Assembly (NCBI RefSeq): GCF_001633165.1
Contig: NZ_CP015418.1
Coordinates: forward strand, 2,666,001-2,730,000
Direction: 5' to 3'
DNA from: Rhodovulum sulfidophilum DSM 1374
GTDB taxonomy: Bacteria > Pseudomonadota > Alphaproteobacteria > Rhodobacterales > Rhodobacteraceae
Length of the DNA: 64,000 bases
The first letter of the stretch is position 1. Each line of letters begins with the position of its first letter. The position numbers were made by a program, and so were the translations under genes. This document shows positions 17,894 to 31,961 of this stretch, piece by piece. The notes under the pieces are model-generated. The model had not been told where the DNA came from. It worked only from the letters and a program-made list of their open reading frames with translations, and ran no database searches.

Positions 17894-18301
17894 TCTTCCG
17901 CCCTTTGCGGGAGCCGGTCTCCTTCGTCAGATCGCTGCCCCGATGCGGCATGTGAGGGAAGGCCGTCTCTCTGTGGCGGAGCGCAGGATGCGGACCGAAC
18001 AGCCCCTGCGCATATCGCACGGACGTAGTCTGGGTATGGGGCGCAGCGGCGAAGGCATCGCGGTCCGATCTGAACCGGGACCGGGCGCTCTTTCCTGCCG
18101 GGATTGCGCTTGTCCTGGTGCCGCAGGATATCGCGCAGCGGTCGCGTCCTTCCGGGCGTCGGGCCGCCGCGCGGCCGGTGCCCGCCGCCACTTTGGGGAA
18201 AGGGGGGCAACGTTAGGTCATTTTCCTGGCTTCGGCCTTTTGACAAAGCCCCGCCCGCGGGCTAGCAAGGCGGAAACAAAGCGTCACCTTGGGACGGGTA
18301 C
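17894..18301. other. Intergenic region rseP-bamA
   Basis: 408 bp with no gene I can support; open frames here are not protein-like. The right end probably carries a bamA promoter. Confidence 0.5.
18240..18268 (+). promoter_or_regulatory. Possible bamA promoter
   Basis: A consensus -35 TTGACA (18240-18245), 17 bp, then a poor -10 TAGCAA (18263-18268), 33 bp before the bamA ATG. The -35 and spacing are good and the -10 is weak. It would give the envelope block a start independent of rseP. Confidence 0.45.
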
Positions 18302-20620
18302 ATGACCAAAGCTTCGCAGGGATTTCTCGGCACCGGGCCGGGGGCTCGAAACCTCGCCTTCTCGGCCGTCGCGCTGGCCGTCGGGCTCGGCGCGGGGATG
18401 CCGCAACTTGCCCTGGCGCAGAGCTACAGTTTTTCCAATGTGCGCGTCGAAGGCAATGAGCGGGTCGATGCCTCGACCGTGGCCACCTATGCCGATATCG
18501 GCCGGGGCGAGACCGTTTCGGCCGCGCGGCTGAACGATGCCTATCAAGCCATTGTCGACACCGGTCTTTTCGAATCCGTCGAGCTGGTGCCGCAGGGCGG
18601 AACGCTGGTCATCAAGGTGACCGAATATCCGACGGTGAACCGCATCAGCTTCGAGGGCAATGCGCGCATCAAGGACGAGGATCTGCAAAGGATCATCAAG
18701 TCCCAGTCGCGCCGGGTCTATTCGCCTGCCACCGCCGAGGCCGATGTAGCCGCCATCATCGCCGCCTATGAGCAATCCGGCCGCATCGCCGCCACGGTCA
18801 CGCCCAAGATCATCGAGCGGTCCGAGAACCGCGTCGATCTGGTGTTCGAGATCGTTGAAGGTGCCGTGGTCGAGATCGAGCGCATCTCTTTCGTCGGCAA
18901 CCGCGCCTATTCCGAAGGCCGTCTGCGCCGTGCGCTCGGCACCAAGCAGGCCGGCATCCTGCGGCGCGTGATCCGCTCGGACACCTTCGTCGCCGACCGG
19001 ATCGAGTTCGACAAGCAGGTGCTGAGGGATTTCTACATGTCCCGCGGCTATGTCGATTTCCAGGTCCTGTCGGTCACGCCCGAATTGACGCGCAACCGCG
19101 ATGCCTATCTGCTGACCTACAATATCCGGGAAGGGCAGAAGTTCCATTTCGGCAGCGTCACCACAAGCTCGGACCTGTCCGAGATCGACCCCGACGAGTT
19201 CATGGCCGCGGCAAAGGTCTCGGAAGGCGATACCTACACGCCGCTGGCGATCGAGAATACCGTCGCCCGGATGGAGCGGCTTGCCGTCCAGAAGGGGCTG
19301 AATTTCATCCGCATCACCCCGCGGATCACCCGCAATGACCGCGACCTGACGCTCGATGTCGAATTCGTGGTCGAGAAGGGGCCGCGGGTCTTCGTCGAGC
19401 GGATCGATATCGAGGGCAACGCCACCACGCTCGACCGGGTGGTGCGGCGCCAGTTCCGCACCGTCGAAGGCGACCCCTTCAACCCGCGTCAGATCCGCCA
19501 GACCGCGGACCGTCTCCGCGCGCTTGGCTTCTTCGCCAATGCCGAGGTCTCGGCGCGCGAGGGCACCAGCCCCGACCAGATGATCGTTGACGTCAATGTC
19601 GAGGAACAGCCCACCGGGTCGCTTTCCTTCGGTCTGAGCTATTCGCAGATCGACGGGGCCGGCGCCGCGCTTTCGTTCAGCGAGAACAACTTCCTCGGCC
19701 GCGGCCAGTATCTCAGCTTCCGGCTCGATACCGGCACCGACAACGCCACCTCGCGCTTTGTCTTCGTCGAGCCGGCCTTCCTGGGCCGCAATGTCCGGTT
19801 CCGCTTCGCGGCCACCTATGCCCAGACCGACAGCGGCAACTATGACAGCGAATACGACACCCAGAAGATCGAGATCTCGCCGTCGCTCGAATTCCCGATC
19901 TCCGAGAATGGCCGGTTCGAGCTGCGCTATGCGGTCGGCGAGAACACCTTCAAGAACTACGAGGGGTCGTCGAGCTACCTTCAGGCCGAGGCAGAGGATC
20001 CGGGTCAGACCTATTCCAAGATCGGGTATGGCTTCACCTACGATACCCGCCGCAGCGGGCTCGACCCGAATTCGGGGATCGTGCTGAAATTCAACCAGGA
20101 CTATGCCGGTCTGGGCGGCGATCTCGAATTCGTCGAGACCACGGCGCTGGCCGGGGCCCAGCAGATGGTCTGGAACGAGGAAGTCACCCTGCGCGCCGAG
20201 CTTGAGGGCGGGGTGCTGTCGATGCTCGGCAATTCGAAAAGCCGGGTGACCGAGCGCTATTTCCTCAATGGCAAGATCCGCGGCTTCGACGGCAACGGTC
20301 TGGGCCCGCGCGACGGCGCCGACAAGGAGGCGCTTGGCGGCAACATGTATGCCGTGGCCCGGTTCGAGGCCGAGTTCCCGCTGGGCCTGCCGGCCGAATA
20401 CGGCATCACCGGCGGCCTCTTCGCCGATTTCGGCTCGGTCTGGGGGCTCGACGATGGCGGCGCCATCGATGACAGCTTCCATCTGCGCTCGGCTGTCGGC
20501 TTCTCGGTGTTCTGGAAAACCCCGATCGGGCCGCTGCGCTTCAACTTCTCGAATGCGGTGATCAAGGAAGATTACGACAAGGAGCAGAACTTCGACTTCA
20601 CTGTGTCGACGAAGTTCTGA
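18302..20620 (+). CDS. bamA: Outer membrane protein assembly factor BamA
   Basis: A 772-residue outer-membrane protein that folds and inserts beta-barrel proteins. After a signal sequence ending near LALAQS come five POTRA repeats (SFSNVRVEGNERVD, VNRISFEGNARIKDEDLQ, IERISFVGNRAYSE and further). The barrel starts at about residue 430 and contains the conserved YFLNGKIRGFDGNGLGPRD segment, equivalent to the VRGF loop. It ends in Phe (FTVSTKF), the usual outer-membrane signal. The order rseP-bamA-ompH is standard. Confidence 0.97.
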   Translation: MTKASQGFLGTGPGARNLAFSAVALAVGLGAGMPQLALAQSYSFSNVRVEGNERVDASTVATYADIGRGETVSAARLNDAYQAIVDTGLFESVELVPQGGTLVIKVTEYPTVNRISFEGNARIKDEDLQRIIKSQSRRVYSPATAEADVAAIIAAYEQSGRIAATVTPKIIERSENRVDLVFEIVEGAVVEIERISFVGNRAYSEGRLRRALGTKQAGILRRVIRSDTFVADRIEFDKQVLRDFYMSRGYVDFQVLSVTPELTRNRDAYLLTYNIREGQKFHFGSVTTSSDLSEIDPDEFMAAAKVSEGDTYTPLAIENTVARMERLAVQKGLNFIRITPRITRNDRDLTLDVEFVVEKGPRVFVERIDIEGNATTLDRVVRRQFRTVEGDPFNPRQIRQTADRLRALGFFANAEVSAREGTSPDQMIVDVNVEEQPTGSLSFGLSYSQIDGAGAALSFSENNFLGRGQYLSFRLDTGTDNATSRFVFVEPAFLGRNVRFRFAATYAQTDSGNYDSEYDTQKIEISPSLEFPISENGRFELRYAVGENTFKNYEGSSSYLQAEAEDPGQTYSKIGYGFTYDTRRSGLDPNSGIVLKFNQDYAGLGGDLEFVETTALAGAQQMVWNEEVTLRAELEGGVLSMLGNSKSRVTERYFLNGKIRGFDGNGLGPRDGADKEALGGNMYAVARFEAEFPLGLPAEYGITGGLFADFGSVWGLDDGGAIDDSFHLRSAVGFSVFWKTPIGPLRFNFSNAVIKEDYDKEQNFDFTVSTKF

Positions 20621-20624
20621 TCCG

Positions 20625-21302
20625 ATGCGCCGGTCTCTCACGGCGCCGGTCCTGGCCGCAATGCTTGGCCTTGCCGCCTCCGGCGCCCCGGCGCAGGAGG
20701 GACGTCCGGTCTTCGTCAGCCCGATCCTGACCCTCGATCAGGACCGGCTGTTCGAGGACAGCAAGGCCGGTCAGGCGGTGGACGAGCAGCTCGAGGCCGC
20801 GACGGCGGCGCTTGCCGCCGAGAACCGCCGGATCGAGGCCGAGCTTGTCGCCGAGGAGCGTGCGCTGACCGAACGGCGCGCCACGCTGCCGCCCGACCAG
20901 TTCCGCCCGCTGGCCGAGGCCTTCGACCACAAGGTCGAGACCATTCGCGCCACCCAGGACCGCAAGGCCCGCGAACTGGGCCAGCGGCGCGAGGAAAAGC
21001 GGCAGGATTTCTTCCGGAAGGCGCTGCCGCTTCTGGCCGGGATCGTGCGCGAACGCGGCGCGGTGGCGGTTCTGGCGCGCGACGCGGTGGTCCTGTCGGC
21101 CGGTCAGGTCGACATCACTGACGAGGCGATAAAGCTGCTGGACGAGCGTGTCGTCTTCACCCCCGATGACGGCCAGGCTCCGGACGCGCCTGCGACGGGC
21201 GGCGAGCCGTCCTCCGTCCCCGCGCCGGAGACAGGCGGGGCGCTGCTGCGCCCAATGCCCGCACCGGCGCCGCCTCGGGGCGCGACAGAAGGCGGGGAAT
21301 AG
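20625..21302 (+). CDS. OmpH/Skp-family periplasmic chaperone
   Basis: A 225-residue secreted protein with a signal peptide ([20 protein letters not shown]) and an Ala/Glu/Arg-rich central coiled coil ([20 protein letters not shown]) typical of Skp/OmpH chaperones, which carry unfolded outer-membrane proteins to BamA. The C-terminal 50 residues are Pro/Gly/Ala-rich and probably disordered. It starts 4 bp after bamA, consistent with its role. It is longer than E. coli Skp because of the tail. Confidence 0.85.
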   Translation: MRRSLTAPVLAAMLGLAASGAPAQEGRPVFVSPILTLDQDRLFEDSKAGQAVDEQLEAATAALAAENRRIEAELVAEERALTERRATLPPDQFRPLAEAFDHKVETIRATQDRKARELGQRREEKRQDFFRKALPLLAGIVRERGAVAVLARDAVVLSAGQVDITDEAIKLLDERVVFTPDDGQAPDAPATGGEPSSVPAPETGGALLRPMPAPAPPRGATEGGE

Positions 21303-21391
21303 CCCGGCTTGTCTCGGGCCGGGGGAGTTGGTACTGCGCTCTCTACCGCGTGATCAGTTTGCAGTCGCTTCCTTGCAAGGAGACAGGCCCG

Positions 21392-21862
21392 ATGTCCGAC
21401 GCCCAGGCCCCAGATGCCGATATCGACGAAATCCAGCAGATCCTTCCGCACCGTTACCCGTTCCTCATGGTCGACCGGGTCACGCAGATCATCCCCGGCC
21501 AGAGCGCCGTGGGCATCAAGAATGTCTCGATCAACGAGCCGCATTTCCAGGGGCATTTCCCCTCGAAGCCGATCATGCCGGGCGTGCTGATCGTCGAGGC
21601 CATGGGCCAGACCGGCGGTGTGCTGGTCGGCAGGTCCGTCGATCTGGCCGATGACGACCTGCTGGTCTATTTCATGGGCATGGACAAGTGCAAGTTCCGC
21701 CGGATGGTCGTTCCCGGCGACGTGCTCGAGCTGCATGTGAAGGTCAAGCGCGGCGGCTCGAAGAAGGTCAAGATCTGGAAATTCGAGGGTGTGGCCAAGG
21801 TCGGCGACGAGATCGCGGCCGAGGCCGAATTCACCGCGATGATGGATATCAACCCGGAGTAA
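21392..21862 (+). CDS. fabZ: 3-hydroxyacyl-[ACP] dehydratase FabZ
   Basis: A 156-residue hot-dog-fold enzyme that dehydrates beta-hydroxyacyl-ACP in fatty acid synthesis. The active-site helix region reads [19 protein letters not shown], with the catalytic His and Glu. [14 protein letters not shown] precedes it. I chose the ATG at 21392 because AAGGAGA lies just upstream; an in-frame ATG 14 codons earlier lacks a site. lpxD, often between ompH and fabZ, is absent here. Confidence 0.96.
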   Translation: MSDAQAPDADIDEIQQILPHRYPFLMVDRVTQIIPGQSAVGIKNVSINEPHFQGHFPSKPIMPGVLIVEAMGQTGGVLVGRSVDLADDDLLVYFMGMDKCKFRRMVVPGDVLELHVKVKRGGSKKVKIWKFEGVAKVGDEIAAEAEFTAMMDINPE

Positions 21863-21868
21863 TCCGCC

Positions 21869-22669
21869 ATGGCGATCGACCCCAGTGCGACGATCCACCC
21901 CTCGGCTGTCGTCGAGACGGGTGCCCAGATCGGCCCCGGGGCCGATATCGGCCCGTTCTCGGTGATCGGGCCAGAGGTCCGGCTTGGCCCCGGCGTGGTG
22001 GTGAAAAGCCATGCCATCGTGACCGGGCTGACAGAAATCGGCGAGGGGACGGTGATCTTTCCCTTCGCCAATATCGGCGACATCCCACAGGACCTCAAAT
22101 TCCGCGGCGAGCAGACCCGGCTGATCATAGGCAAGCGCAACCGCATCCGCGAGGCGGTGACGATGAATACCGGCACCGAAGGCGGTGGCGGCATCACCCG
22201 GGTCGGCGATGACTGCCTGTTCATGACCGGCAGCCATGTCGGTCACGACGCCCAGGTCGGCAATGGCGTCATCATGGCCAATCACGCGGCGCTGGCCGGG
22301 CATTGCATCATCGGCGACAATGTCGTGATCGGCGGGTTGTCGGGCATCCACCAATGGGTGCGCGTGGGCGAGGGCGCCATCATCGGCGCGGTGACCATGG
22401 TCACCAATGACGTGATCCCCTTCGGTCTGGTCCAGGGGCCGCGCGGCGGTCTCGACGGGCTGAACCTTGTCGGGCTCAAGCGCCGCGGCGTCTCGCGCGA
22501 GGAAATCTCGGCGCTGCGCGCGGCCTTCCAGGAACTCGGGACCGGAGACGGCACCTTCCATGATCGGGCCGAGCGGCTTGCGGCCTCGACCGACAGCGAT
22601 CATGTGCGCCAGATGGTCGATTTCGTGCTGGCCGAGACCGACCGCTCCTTCCTGACGCCCAAGTCATGA
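21869..22669 (+). CDS. lpxA: UDP-N-acetylglucosamine acyltransferase
   Basis: A 266-residue trimeric left-handed beta-helix enzyme that starts lipid A synthesis. Hexapeptide repeats run through the first 180 residues (IHPSAVVETGAQIGPGADIG). The catalytic His lies in GSHVGHDAQVGN, and the helical C-terminus includes LKRRGVSREEISALRAAF. It starts 6 bp after fabZ and overlaps lpxI by ATGA. Confidence 0.96.
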   Translation: MAIDPSATIHPSAVVETGAQIGPGADIGPFSVIGPEVRLGPGVVVKSHAIVTGLTEIGEGTVIFPFANIGDIPQDLKFRGEQTRLIIGKRNRIREAVTMNTGTEGGGGITRVGDDCLFMTGSHVGHDAQVGNGVIMANHAALAGHCIIGDNVVIGGLSGIHQWVRVGEGAIIGAVTMVTNDVIPFGLVQGPRGGLDGLNLVGLKRRGVSREEISALRAAFQELGTGDGTFHDRAERLAASTDSDHVRQMVDFVLAETDRSFLTPKS

Positions 22670-23502
22670 CCGGGATCCCGACAGCCCTGATCGCCGGAAG
22701 CGGCGCGCTGCCCGCCCATCTCGCCCGCGCCATGGAGGCCGCCGGCACGCCCTTCCTGATTGCCCAGGTCGAGGGCTACGAGATGGCCGGGGCCGGGCAC
22801 TGGCCGGTCGAGACCTTCGCGCTGGAACGGCTGGCGCTGCTGTTCGATCTGTTGCATGCGCGCGGCATGCAGCGGGTGGTGCTGGCCGGGACGGTGCACC
22901 GGCCCCGGCTCGAGCCCGAGCGGATCGATCCCCGGACCGCGCAGATGTTGCCCCGCATCCTGCCGCTGCTGGCCCAGGGCGACGATGGCGCGCTGCGGGC
23001 GGTGATCGCGCTGTTCGAGGAAGACGGCTTCGAGGTTGTCGGCGCCGATGCGGTGGCGCCCGGGCTGCTGCCGCCGCCCGGTGTTCCGACCGCCGCCCAG
23101 CCCTCCGAGGCCGACCGGCGCGATGCGGCCCGCGCCGCGACCATCCTGGCGGCTCTCGGTGCCTCGGATCTGGGGCAGGGCGCGGTGGTGGCGCAGGGGC
23201 TTTGCCTCGCGGTCGAGACCCTGCCCGGCACCGATGCGATGCTGGCCTGGGTCGCCGATGTCGCGGGCGCCTGCCGCCCCGATCCCAAAGGCGCGCATGG
23301 CGTTCTCTGCAAGGCGCCGAAGTCCGGTCAGGACCGCCGCATCGATCTGCCGGCCATCGGCCCCGCCACCGTCGAGGCCGCATATCGCGCGGGGCTCGCG
23401 GGGATCGCGGTCGAGGCCGGGGGCGTGCTTGTGCTTGACCCGGAGAAGACGCTTGCCCGCTCCGATGCGCTGGGGCTGTTCCTCTGGGTCCGCGAGCCGT
23501 GA
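22666..23502 (+). CDS. lpxI: UDP-2,3-diacylglucosamine pyrophosphatase LpxI
   Basis: A 278-residue member of the LpxI (DUF1009) family, which hydrolyses UDP-2,3-diacylglucosamine to lipid X. Conserved elements include LIAGSGALPAHLARA at the N-terminus, the central VVLAGTVHRPRLEP, GVLCKAPKSGQDRRIDLPAI, and the C-terminal IAVEAGGVLVLDPEKTL. Alphaproteobacteria commonly use LpxI in place of the unrelated LpxH. It overlaps lpxA at its start and lpxB at its end (GTGA), so the three are coupled. Confidence 0.93.
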   Translation: MTGIPTALIAGSGALPAHLARAMEAAGTPFLIAQVEGYEMAGAGHWPVETFALERLALLFDLLHARGMQRVVLAGTVHRPRLEPERIDPRTAQMLPRILPLLAQGDDGALRAVIALFEEDGFEVVGADAVAPGLLPPPGVPTAAQPSEADRRDAARAATILAALGASDLGQGAVVAQGLCLAVETLPGTDAMLAWVADVAGACRPDPKGAHGVLCKAPKSGQDRRIDLPAIGPATVEAAYRAGLAGIAVEAGGVLVLDPEKTLARSDALGLFLWVREP

Positions 23503-24674
23503 CCCGGATCTTCCTGATCGCCGGCGAAGCCTCGGGCGATGCACTCGGGGCGGCACTGATGGCGGGGCTGCGCCAGCTCGATCCCGAGGTCGCCTTCTTC
23601 GGTGTCGGCGGGCCGCAGATGGCGGCCGAGGGGCTCGAGAGCCTGTTTCCGATGGACGAGCTGTCGGTGATGGGCATTGCCGAGGTGCTGCCGCGCTATT
23701 CGGCGCTGATGCGCCGGATCAAGCAATGCGCGGCCGAGGTGGTGCGGCTTTCGCCCGATGCGCTGATCACCATCGACAGCCCCGATTTCTGCCTGCGCGT
23801 GGCACGCCGGGTGAAGGCGCAAAGCCGTGTGCGCACCGTGCATTACGTCGCGCCGACGGTCTGGGCCTGGCGACCGGGGCGGGCCGCGCGCATGGCCGAG
23901 GTGATCGACCAGGTTCTGGCGCTGTTCCCGTTCGAGCCGCCCTATATGGAGGAAGTCGGGCTGCGCTGCGATTTCGTCGGCCATCCGGTCGTGGCCCAGC
24001 CCCGCGCCTCTGCCGAAGAGGCGCTTGCCTTTCGCGACCGCCACGGCATCGCCCGCGAGGCCCCGCTTTGTCTGGCGCTGCCGGGCTCGCGCCGGGGCGA
24101 GGTCATGCGTATGGCCCCGGTCTTCGGCCGGGCGCTGCAGACGGTGCTGGCCCAGCATCTCGACCTGCGGATCGTGCTGCCCGCCGCCCCGGGCGTCGCG
24201 GCGCTTGTGACCGAGCTGACCGCCGCCTGGCCCGTCGCGCCGCTGGTGATCGACCCGCGCGGCGATCCGGAAGGCGCGGCCGGGGACAAGCGCGCGGCCT
24301 TTGCCGCCGCCGATCTGGCGCTGGCGGCCTCGGGCACGGTCTCGCTGGAGCTCGCCGCCACAGATACGCCCATGGTCATTGCCCATGACATGAACTGGCT
24401 CAGCCGTCAGATCATCGGCCGGATGTTGCGGCTGCCGACCGTGACCCTCGTCAATATCGTCAGCGACACCTTTGCGGTGCCCGAATTCCTCGGTGCCAAC
24501 TGCCAGCCCGGCCCGATCGCCGCGGCGCTTTGCCTGCTTCTGGAGGATCCGACCTACCGGGCGCCCCAGCTCGAGGCGATGCGGCTGACGATGGACCGGC
24601 TGGGGCAGGGTGGCGAGAGGCCGGGGCTGCGGGCGGCGCGCGCGGTCATGGACGGGCTGGGCGCCGGCCGCTGA
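23499..24674 (+). CDS. lpxB: Lipid-A-disaccharide synthase
   Basis: A 391-residue GT-B glycosyltransferase joining lipid X and UDP-diacylglucosamine at the inner membrane. It begins MTRIFLIAGEASGDALGAAL, a typical LpxB opening, and contains FFGVGGPQMAAEGL, DSPDFCLRVARRVK, HYVAPTVWAWRPGRAARMAE, and LALAASGTVSLELAATDTPM. It uses a GTG start overlapping the lpxI stop. It ends the rightward envelope run; the next gene converges 28 bp away. Confidence 0.95.
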   Translation: MTRIFLIAGEASGDALGAALMAGLRQLDPEVAFFGVGGPQMAAEGLESLFPMDELSVMGIAEVLPRYSALMRRIKQCAAEVVRLSPDALITIDSPDFCLRVARRVKAQSRVRTVHYVAPTVWAWRPGRAARMAEVIDQVLALFPFEPPYMEEVGLRCDFVGHPVVAQPRASAEEALAFRDRHGIAREAPLCLALPGSRRGEVMRMAPVFGRALQTVLAQHLDLRIVLPAAPGVAALVTELTAAWPVAPLVIDPRGDPEGAAGDKRAAFAAADLALAASGTVSLELAATDTPMVIAHDMNWLSRQIIGRMLRLPTVTLVNIVSDTFAVPEFLGANCQPGPIAAALCLLLEDPTYRAPQLEAMRLTMDRLGQGGERPGLRAARAVMDGLGAGR

Positions 24675-24702
24675 GCGCGCGCGCCGCCCCCGAAAGCGTC
24701 TT

Positions 24703-25179
24703 TCAGGGCGTGTCGACGATTCCCTGCATCTTCGACAGGACCTCTGGCATCGTGCTCTTCACCAGCTCGATGATCTGCGGCTGCTGCGCGTTCAGGATTT
24801 TCGGCAGCTTCTGCATCACCGAGCGGCCCTCGGGCGTGGCATAGAAGTCGCGCAAGGCCTGTATCTCGTCCAGCGTCATCAGATCGGCCATCAGCTCATC
24901 CTGCGACAGCATCAGGTCCCGCAGGCGATCCGTATATATATCGTAATAAAGCGTTTCGATCCGGCGGCGTTGCGAGGACGTCAGCTGTGTGCCCGAGGCC
25001 TCGATGCTGGCGACGGTCGGGCGCCACATCGAGCGCACGATCTCCTCGAGATCCATATCGGCCACCGCGCGCTGGACATAGTCATGGGCCGCCTCGAGCC
25101 TTTCGTCGCGGCTCGCGTCGGCCCAGAGCGGCGGGGCAAGGAGCATCCCGACAAGAACAAGGGCAAGGCAAGGGCGCAT
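24703..25179 (-). CDS. Secreted DUF2059-domain protein
   Basis: A 158-residue predicted periplasmic protein with a signal peptide (MRPCLALVLVGMLLAPPLWA) and a helical body. The second half resembles the DUF2059 family (TLDEIQALRDFYATPEGRSV, then MQKLPKILNAQQPQ). I chose the ATG complementary to 25177-25179 because GGAGG lies eight bases upstream in ideal register; longer frames upstream are less likely. It lies downstream of mnmA on the same strand after a 55-bp gap. Function unknown. Confidence 0.8.
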   Translation of the reverse strand: MRPCLALVLVGMLLAPPLWADASRDERLEAAHDYVQRAVADMDLEEIVRSMWRPTVASIEASGTQLTSSQRRRIETLYYDIYTDRLRDLMLSQDELMADLMTLDEIQALRDFYATPEGRSVMQKLPKILNAQQPQIIELVKSTMPEVLSKMQGIVDTP

Positions 25180-25234
25180 CCGGATATCCTCCATTTCATT
25201 TGATCTGGTCAGGATGCACGCCCGGCGCGGCGCC

Positions 25235-26392
25235 TCAACCCCGATTATTCCCGCGCCAGATCCAGCCGCCGCCCAATACCCGACTGTTGCCGGTTTCATA
25301 CAGGACGCAGGCCTGACCGGGGCTCACACCTTCTTCCGGCGTCAGCAGCTCGACCTCGGCCTCGGTCTCGGAAAGCGGCCGCAGGATCGCGCTGCGCGGC
25401 GGCCGGGTCGAGCGGACCTTGACCGACACCTCCCATTCGCGCTGTGCGCTCAGCGGCCGGTCGCCCAGCCAGTTGATCTCGCGCACCGGCACGATCCGGG
25501 TCGAGAGCATCTCCTTCGGGCCGACCACCACCTGGCGGGTCTCGACATCGAGCCGGACGACGTAAAGCGGTTCTTCAAGCCCGCCGATGCCCAGCCCCCG
25601 GCGCTGGCCGACGGTGTAATGGATCACGCCCTTGTGGGCCCCCAGCACGCGGCCATCGGCATGGACGATATCGCCCGGCTCGGCAGCCCCGGGGCGCAGC
25701 TTCTCGATCACCGAGGCATAATTGCCCTCGGGCACGAAGCAGATGTCCTGGCTGTCGGGCTTGTCGGCCACCGGAAGGCCGTATTTCACCGCAAGCGCCC
25801 GGGTCGCATCCTTGTTGGGCAGATGCCCCAGCGGGAAGCGCAGATAGTCGAGCTGGTCGGGCGTGGTCGAGAACAGGAAATAGGACTGATCGCGCGCCGG
25901 ATCGGCCGCGCAATGCAGTTCGGGCCCGTTCGGTCCGATCTTGCGCTGGATGTAATGGCCGGTCGCCATGCAGTCGGCCTCGAGATCCTTCGCCGTCGCC
26001 AGCAGGTCGCGGAACTTGACCCGCTCGTTGCAGCGGATGCAGGGCACCGGCGTCGCGCCCGCCAGATAGCTGTCCGCGAATTCCTCGATCACCGCGTCGC
26101 GGAACACGTTCTCGTAATCGAGCACGTAATGCGGGAAGCCGACGCTTTCGGCCACCCGGCGGGCATCATGGATGTCGCGTCCCGCGCAGCAGGCGCCCTT
26201 CTTGGCCAGGGCCGCGCCGTGATCGTAAAGCTGCAGGGTGATTCCCACGACGTCATAGCCCTGCTCGGCCAAGAGCGCGGCCACCACCGAACTGTCGACC
26301 CCGCCGGACATGGCAACGAGGACGCGGGTTTCGGATTCGGGCTTCGCAAAGCCCAGCGAATTCAGAGGGCGCGCGGCGCCGTCGAGAGGCAT
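25235..26392 (-). CDS. mnmA: tRNA-specific 2-thiouridylase MnmA
   Basis: A 385-residue ATP-pyrophosphatase that thiolates uridine 34 of tRNA-Lys, -Glu and -Gln. The PP-loop SGGVDSSV lies near residue 30. The catalytic cysteines are in [13 protein letters not shown] and [18 protein letters not shown] and [11 protein letters not shown] are further family blocks. I prefer [10 protein letters not shown] as start because GGAG lies eight bases ahead; a start seven codons earlier is possible. It is divergent from sciP. Confidence 0.95.
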   Translation of the reverse strand: MPLDGAARPLNSLGFAKPESETRVLVAMSGGVDSSVVAALLAEQGYDVVGITLQLYDHGAALAKKGACCAGRDIHDARRVAESVGFPHYVLDYENVFRDAVIEEFADSYLAGATPVPCIRCNERVKFRDLLATAKDLEADCMATGHYIQRKIGPNGPELHCAADPARDQSYFLFSTTPDQLDYLRFPLGHLPNKDATRALAVKYGLPVADKPDSQDICFVPEGNYASVIEKLRPGAAEPGDIVHADGRVLGAHKGVIHYTVGQRRGLGIGGLEEPLYVVRLDVETRQVVVGPKEMLSTRIVPVREINWLGDRPLSAQREWEVSVKVRSTRPPRSAILRPLSETEAEVELLTPEEGVSPGQACVLYETGNSRVLGGGWIWRGNNRG

Positions 26393-26520
26393 TGTTGGAA
26401 CTCCAGGGAACAAGTCTCGGACAATATAGGAAAATGCGAGATACTCTCAAGTCCCGCCTTCACCCTCCTTTAAGCAGGAAAACGCCACCCTCGCGCCGGA
26501 TTTGCAAGGGATAAGTAGGC

Positions 26521-26805
26521 ATGTTCCTGAAACGCATCGACGGTCCGCGCACCGTTACCTTGCCCGATGGCAGCACGATGAGCCGGGCCGACCTTCCTCC
26601 GGCGGATACCCGACGCTGGGTGGCCAGCCGCAAGGCGGCCGTCGTCAAGGCGGTTGCCGCCGGGCTGATTTCCGAGGAGGAGGCGCTAGAGCGATACCGG
26701 CTCTCCTCCGAGGAATTCGCCAGTTGGAAGAAGGCGGTACGTGATCACGGCATCGCCGGGCTGAAGGTAACCTCGTTGAAATCCACACGCCGAAGCGAGC
26801 TTTGA
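26521..26805 (+). CDS. sciP: CtrA inhibitor SciP (DUF1153)
   Basis: A 94-residue helix-turn-helix protein of the SciP family, which binds CtrA and blocks its activation of promoters in alphaproteobacteria. The family pattern is evident: LPDGSTMSRADLPPADTRRW, then RKAAVVKAVAAGLISEEEAL, a helix-turn-helix, then RYRLSSEEFASWKKAV. The C-terminus is basic. It lies 131 bp upstream of ctrA on the same strand, an arrangement seen repeatedly in this bacterial group and fitting its role. Confidence 0.92.
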   Translation: MFLKRIDGPRTVTLPDGSTMSRADLPPADTRRWVASRKAAVVKAVAAGLISEEEALERYRLSSEEFASWKKAVRDHGIAGLKVTSLKSTRRSEL

Positions 26806-26879
26806 GAGCGCATGAATCGGATTGCGACTAGACAACCTTAAATTGTAAATGCTAGGGTAAATATTAAGGTAACGTGCAA

Positions 26880-26887
26880 TTAACCAT
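26880..26887 (+). promoter_or_regulatory. CtrA half-site upstream of ctrA
   Basis: TTAACCAT, the alphaproteobacterial CtrA half-site, lies 49 bp upstream of the ctrA ATG in an AT-rich patch. That patch also holds TTAA at 26838-26841 and 26864-26867. The exact full motif TTAA-N7-TTAAC is not present, so only the half-site is claimed. Autoregulation of ctrA is a known feature of the family. Confidence 0.45.
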
Positions 26888-26936
26888 TGTTCGTCAGGTT
26901 TCGACAAAGTCCACGGTACTTAGCGGAGACCTAGCC

Positions 26937-27653
26937 ATGCGCGTTCTGTTGGTGGAAGATGATCCGACCACAGCGAAGAGCATCGAGCTTATGCTGACCC
27001 ATGCCAACCTCAACGTCTATACCACGGACCTGGGGGAAGAAGGCATAGATCTCGCAAAGCTCTATGACTACGATTTGATTCTTCTTGACCTCAATCTGCC
27101 CGACATGAACGGGCATGAGGTCCTGCGTCAGCTGCGGCTGGCGCGCATAGACACCCCGATCCTCATCCTGTCGGGGGCCGCCGATACCGAGAACAAGATC
27201 AAGGGCTTCGGCTTCGGCGCCGATGACTACATGACCAAGCCGTTCCATCGCGAAGAGCTGGTGGCGCGCATCCATGCCATCATCCGCCGGTCGAAGGGAC
27301 ATTCCCAGTCGGTGATTCGCACCGGCAAGATCGAGGTCAATCTCGACGCCAAGACAGTCGAGGTCGAGGGCAAGCCGGTGCATCTGACCGGCAAGGAATA
27401 CCAGATGCTCGAACTGCTCTCGCTCCGGAAGGGGACGACCCTCACCAAGGAGATGTTCCTGAACCACCTCTATGGCGGCATGGACGAGCCCGAGCTGAAG
27501 ATCATCGACGTCTTCATCTGCAAGCTTCGCAAGAAGCTGGCCCAGGCCACCGGCGGCGAAACCTATATCGAGACGGTCTGGGGCCGCGGCTATGTGCTGC
27601 GCGACCCCGAGCCGGACCAGGCCATGTCGGGCTCCTTCGCGCTCGGCGCCTGA
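26937..27653 (+). CDS. ctrA: Cell-cycle response regulator CtrA
   Basis: A 238-residue OmpR-type response regulator, the master regulator of the alphaproteobacterial cell cycle, motility and, in this group, gene transfer agents. The receiver domain has acidic residues EDD at 7-9, phosphoacceptor Asp51 in [11 protein letters not shown] and conserved Lys in [10 protein letters not shown]. The C-terminal winged helix includes [20 protein letters not shown] and [16 protein letters not shown] chose the ATG at 26937 ([10 protein letters not shown]), preceded by GGAG, over a start 21 codons upstream. Confidence 0.97.
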   Translation: MRVLLVEDDPTTAKSIELMLTHANLNVYTTDLGEEGIDLAKLYDYDLILLDLNLPDMNGHEVLRQLRLARIDTPILILSGAADTENKIKGFGFGADDYMTKPFHREELVARIHAIIRRSKGHSQSVIRTGKIEVNLDAKTVEVEGKPVHLTGKEYQMLELLSLRKGTTLTKEMFLNHLYGGMDEPELKIIDVFICKLRKKLAQATGGETYIETVWGRGYVLRDPEPDQAMSGSFALGA

Positions 27654-31933
<4,280 letters not shown>

Positions 31934-31961
31934 CGCCCCGAGTCGGGGCACAGATCAAAAT

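Noticed and set aside
17943..18305. A 120-codon frame in the rseP-bamA gap
   Set aside because: No ribosome binding site and no protein-like pattern; it overlaps the likely bamA promoter.
31935..31949. GCCCCGA-G-TCGGGGC just after recG considered as a terminator
   Set aside because: The real stem is only five pairs and no T tract follows; it may matter to the LexA region but is not a convincing terminator.
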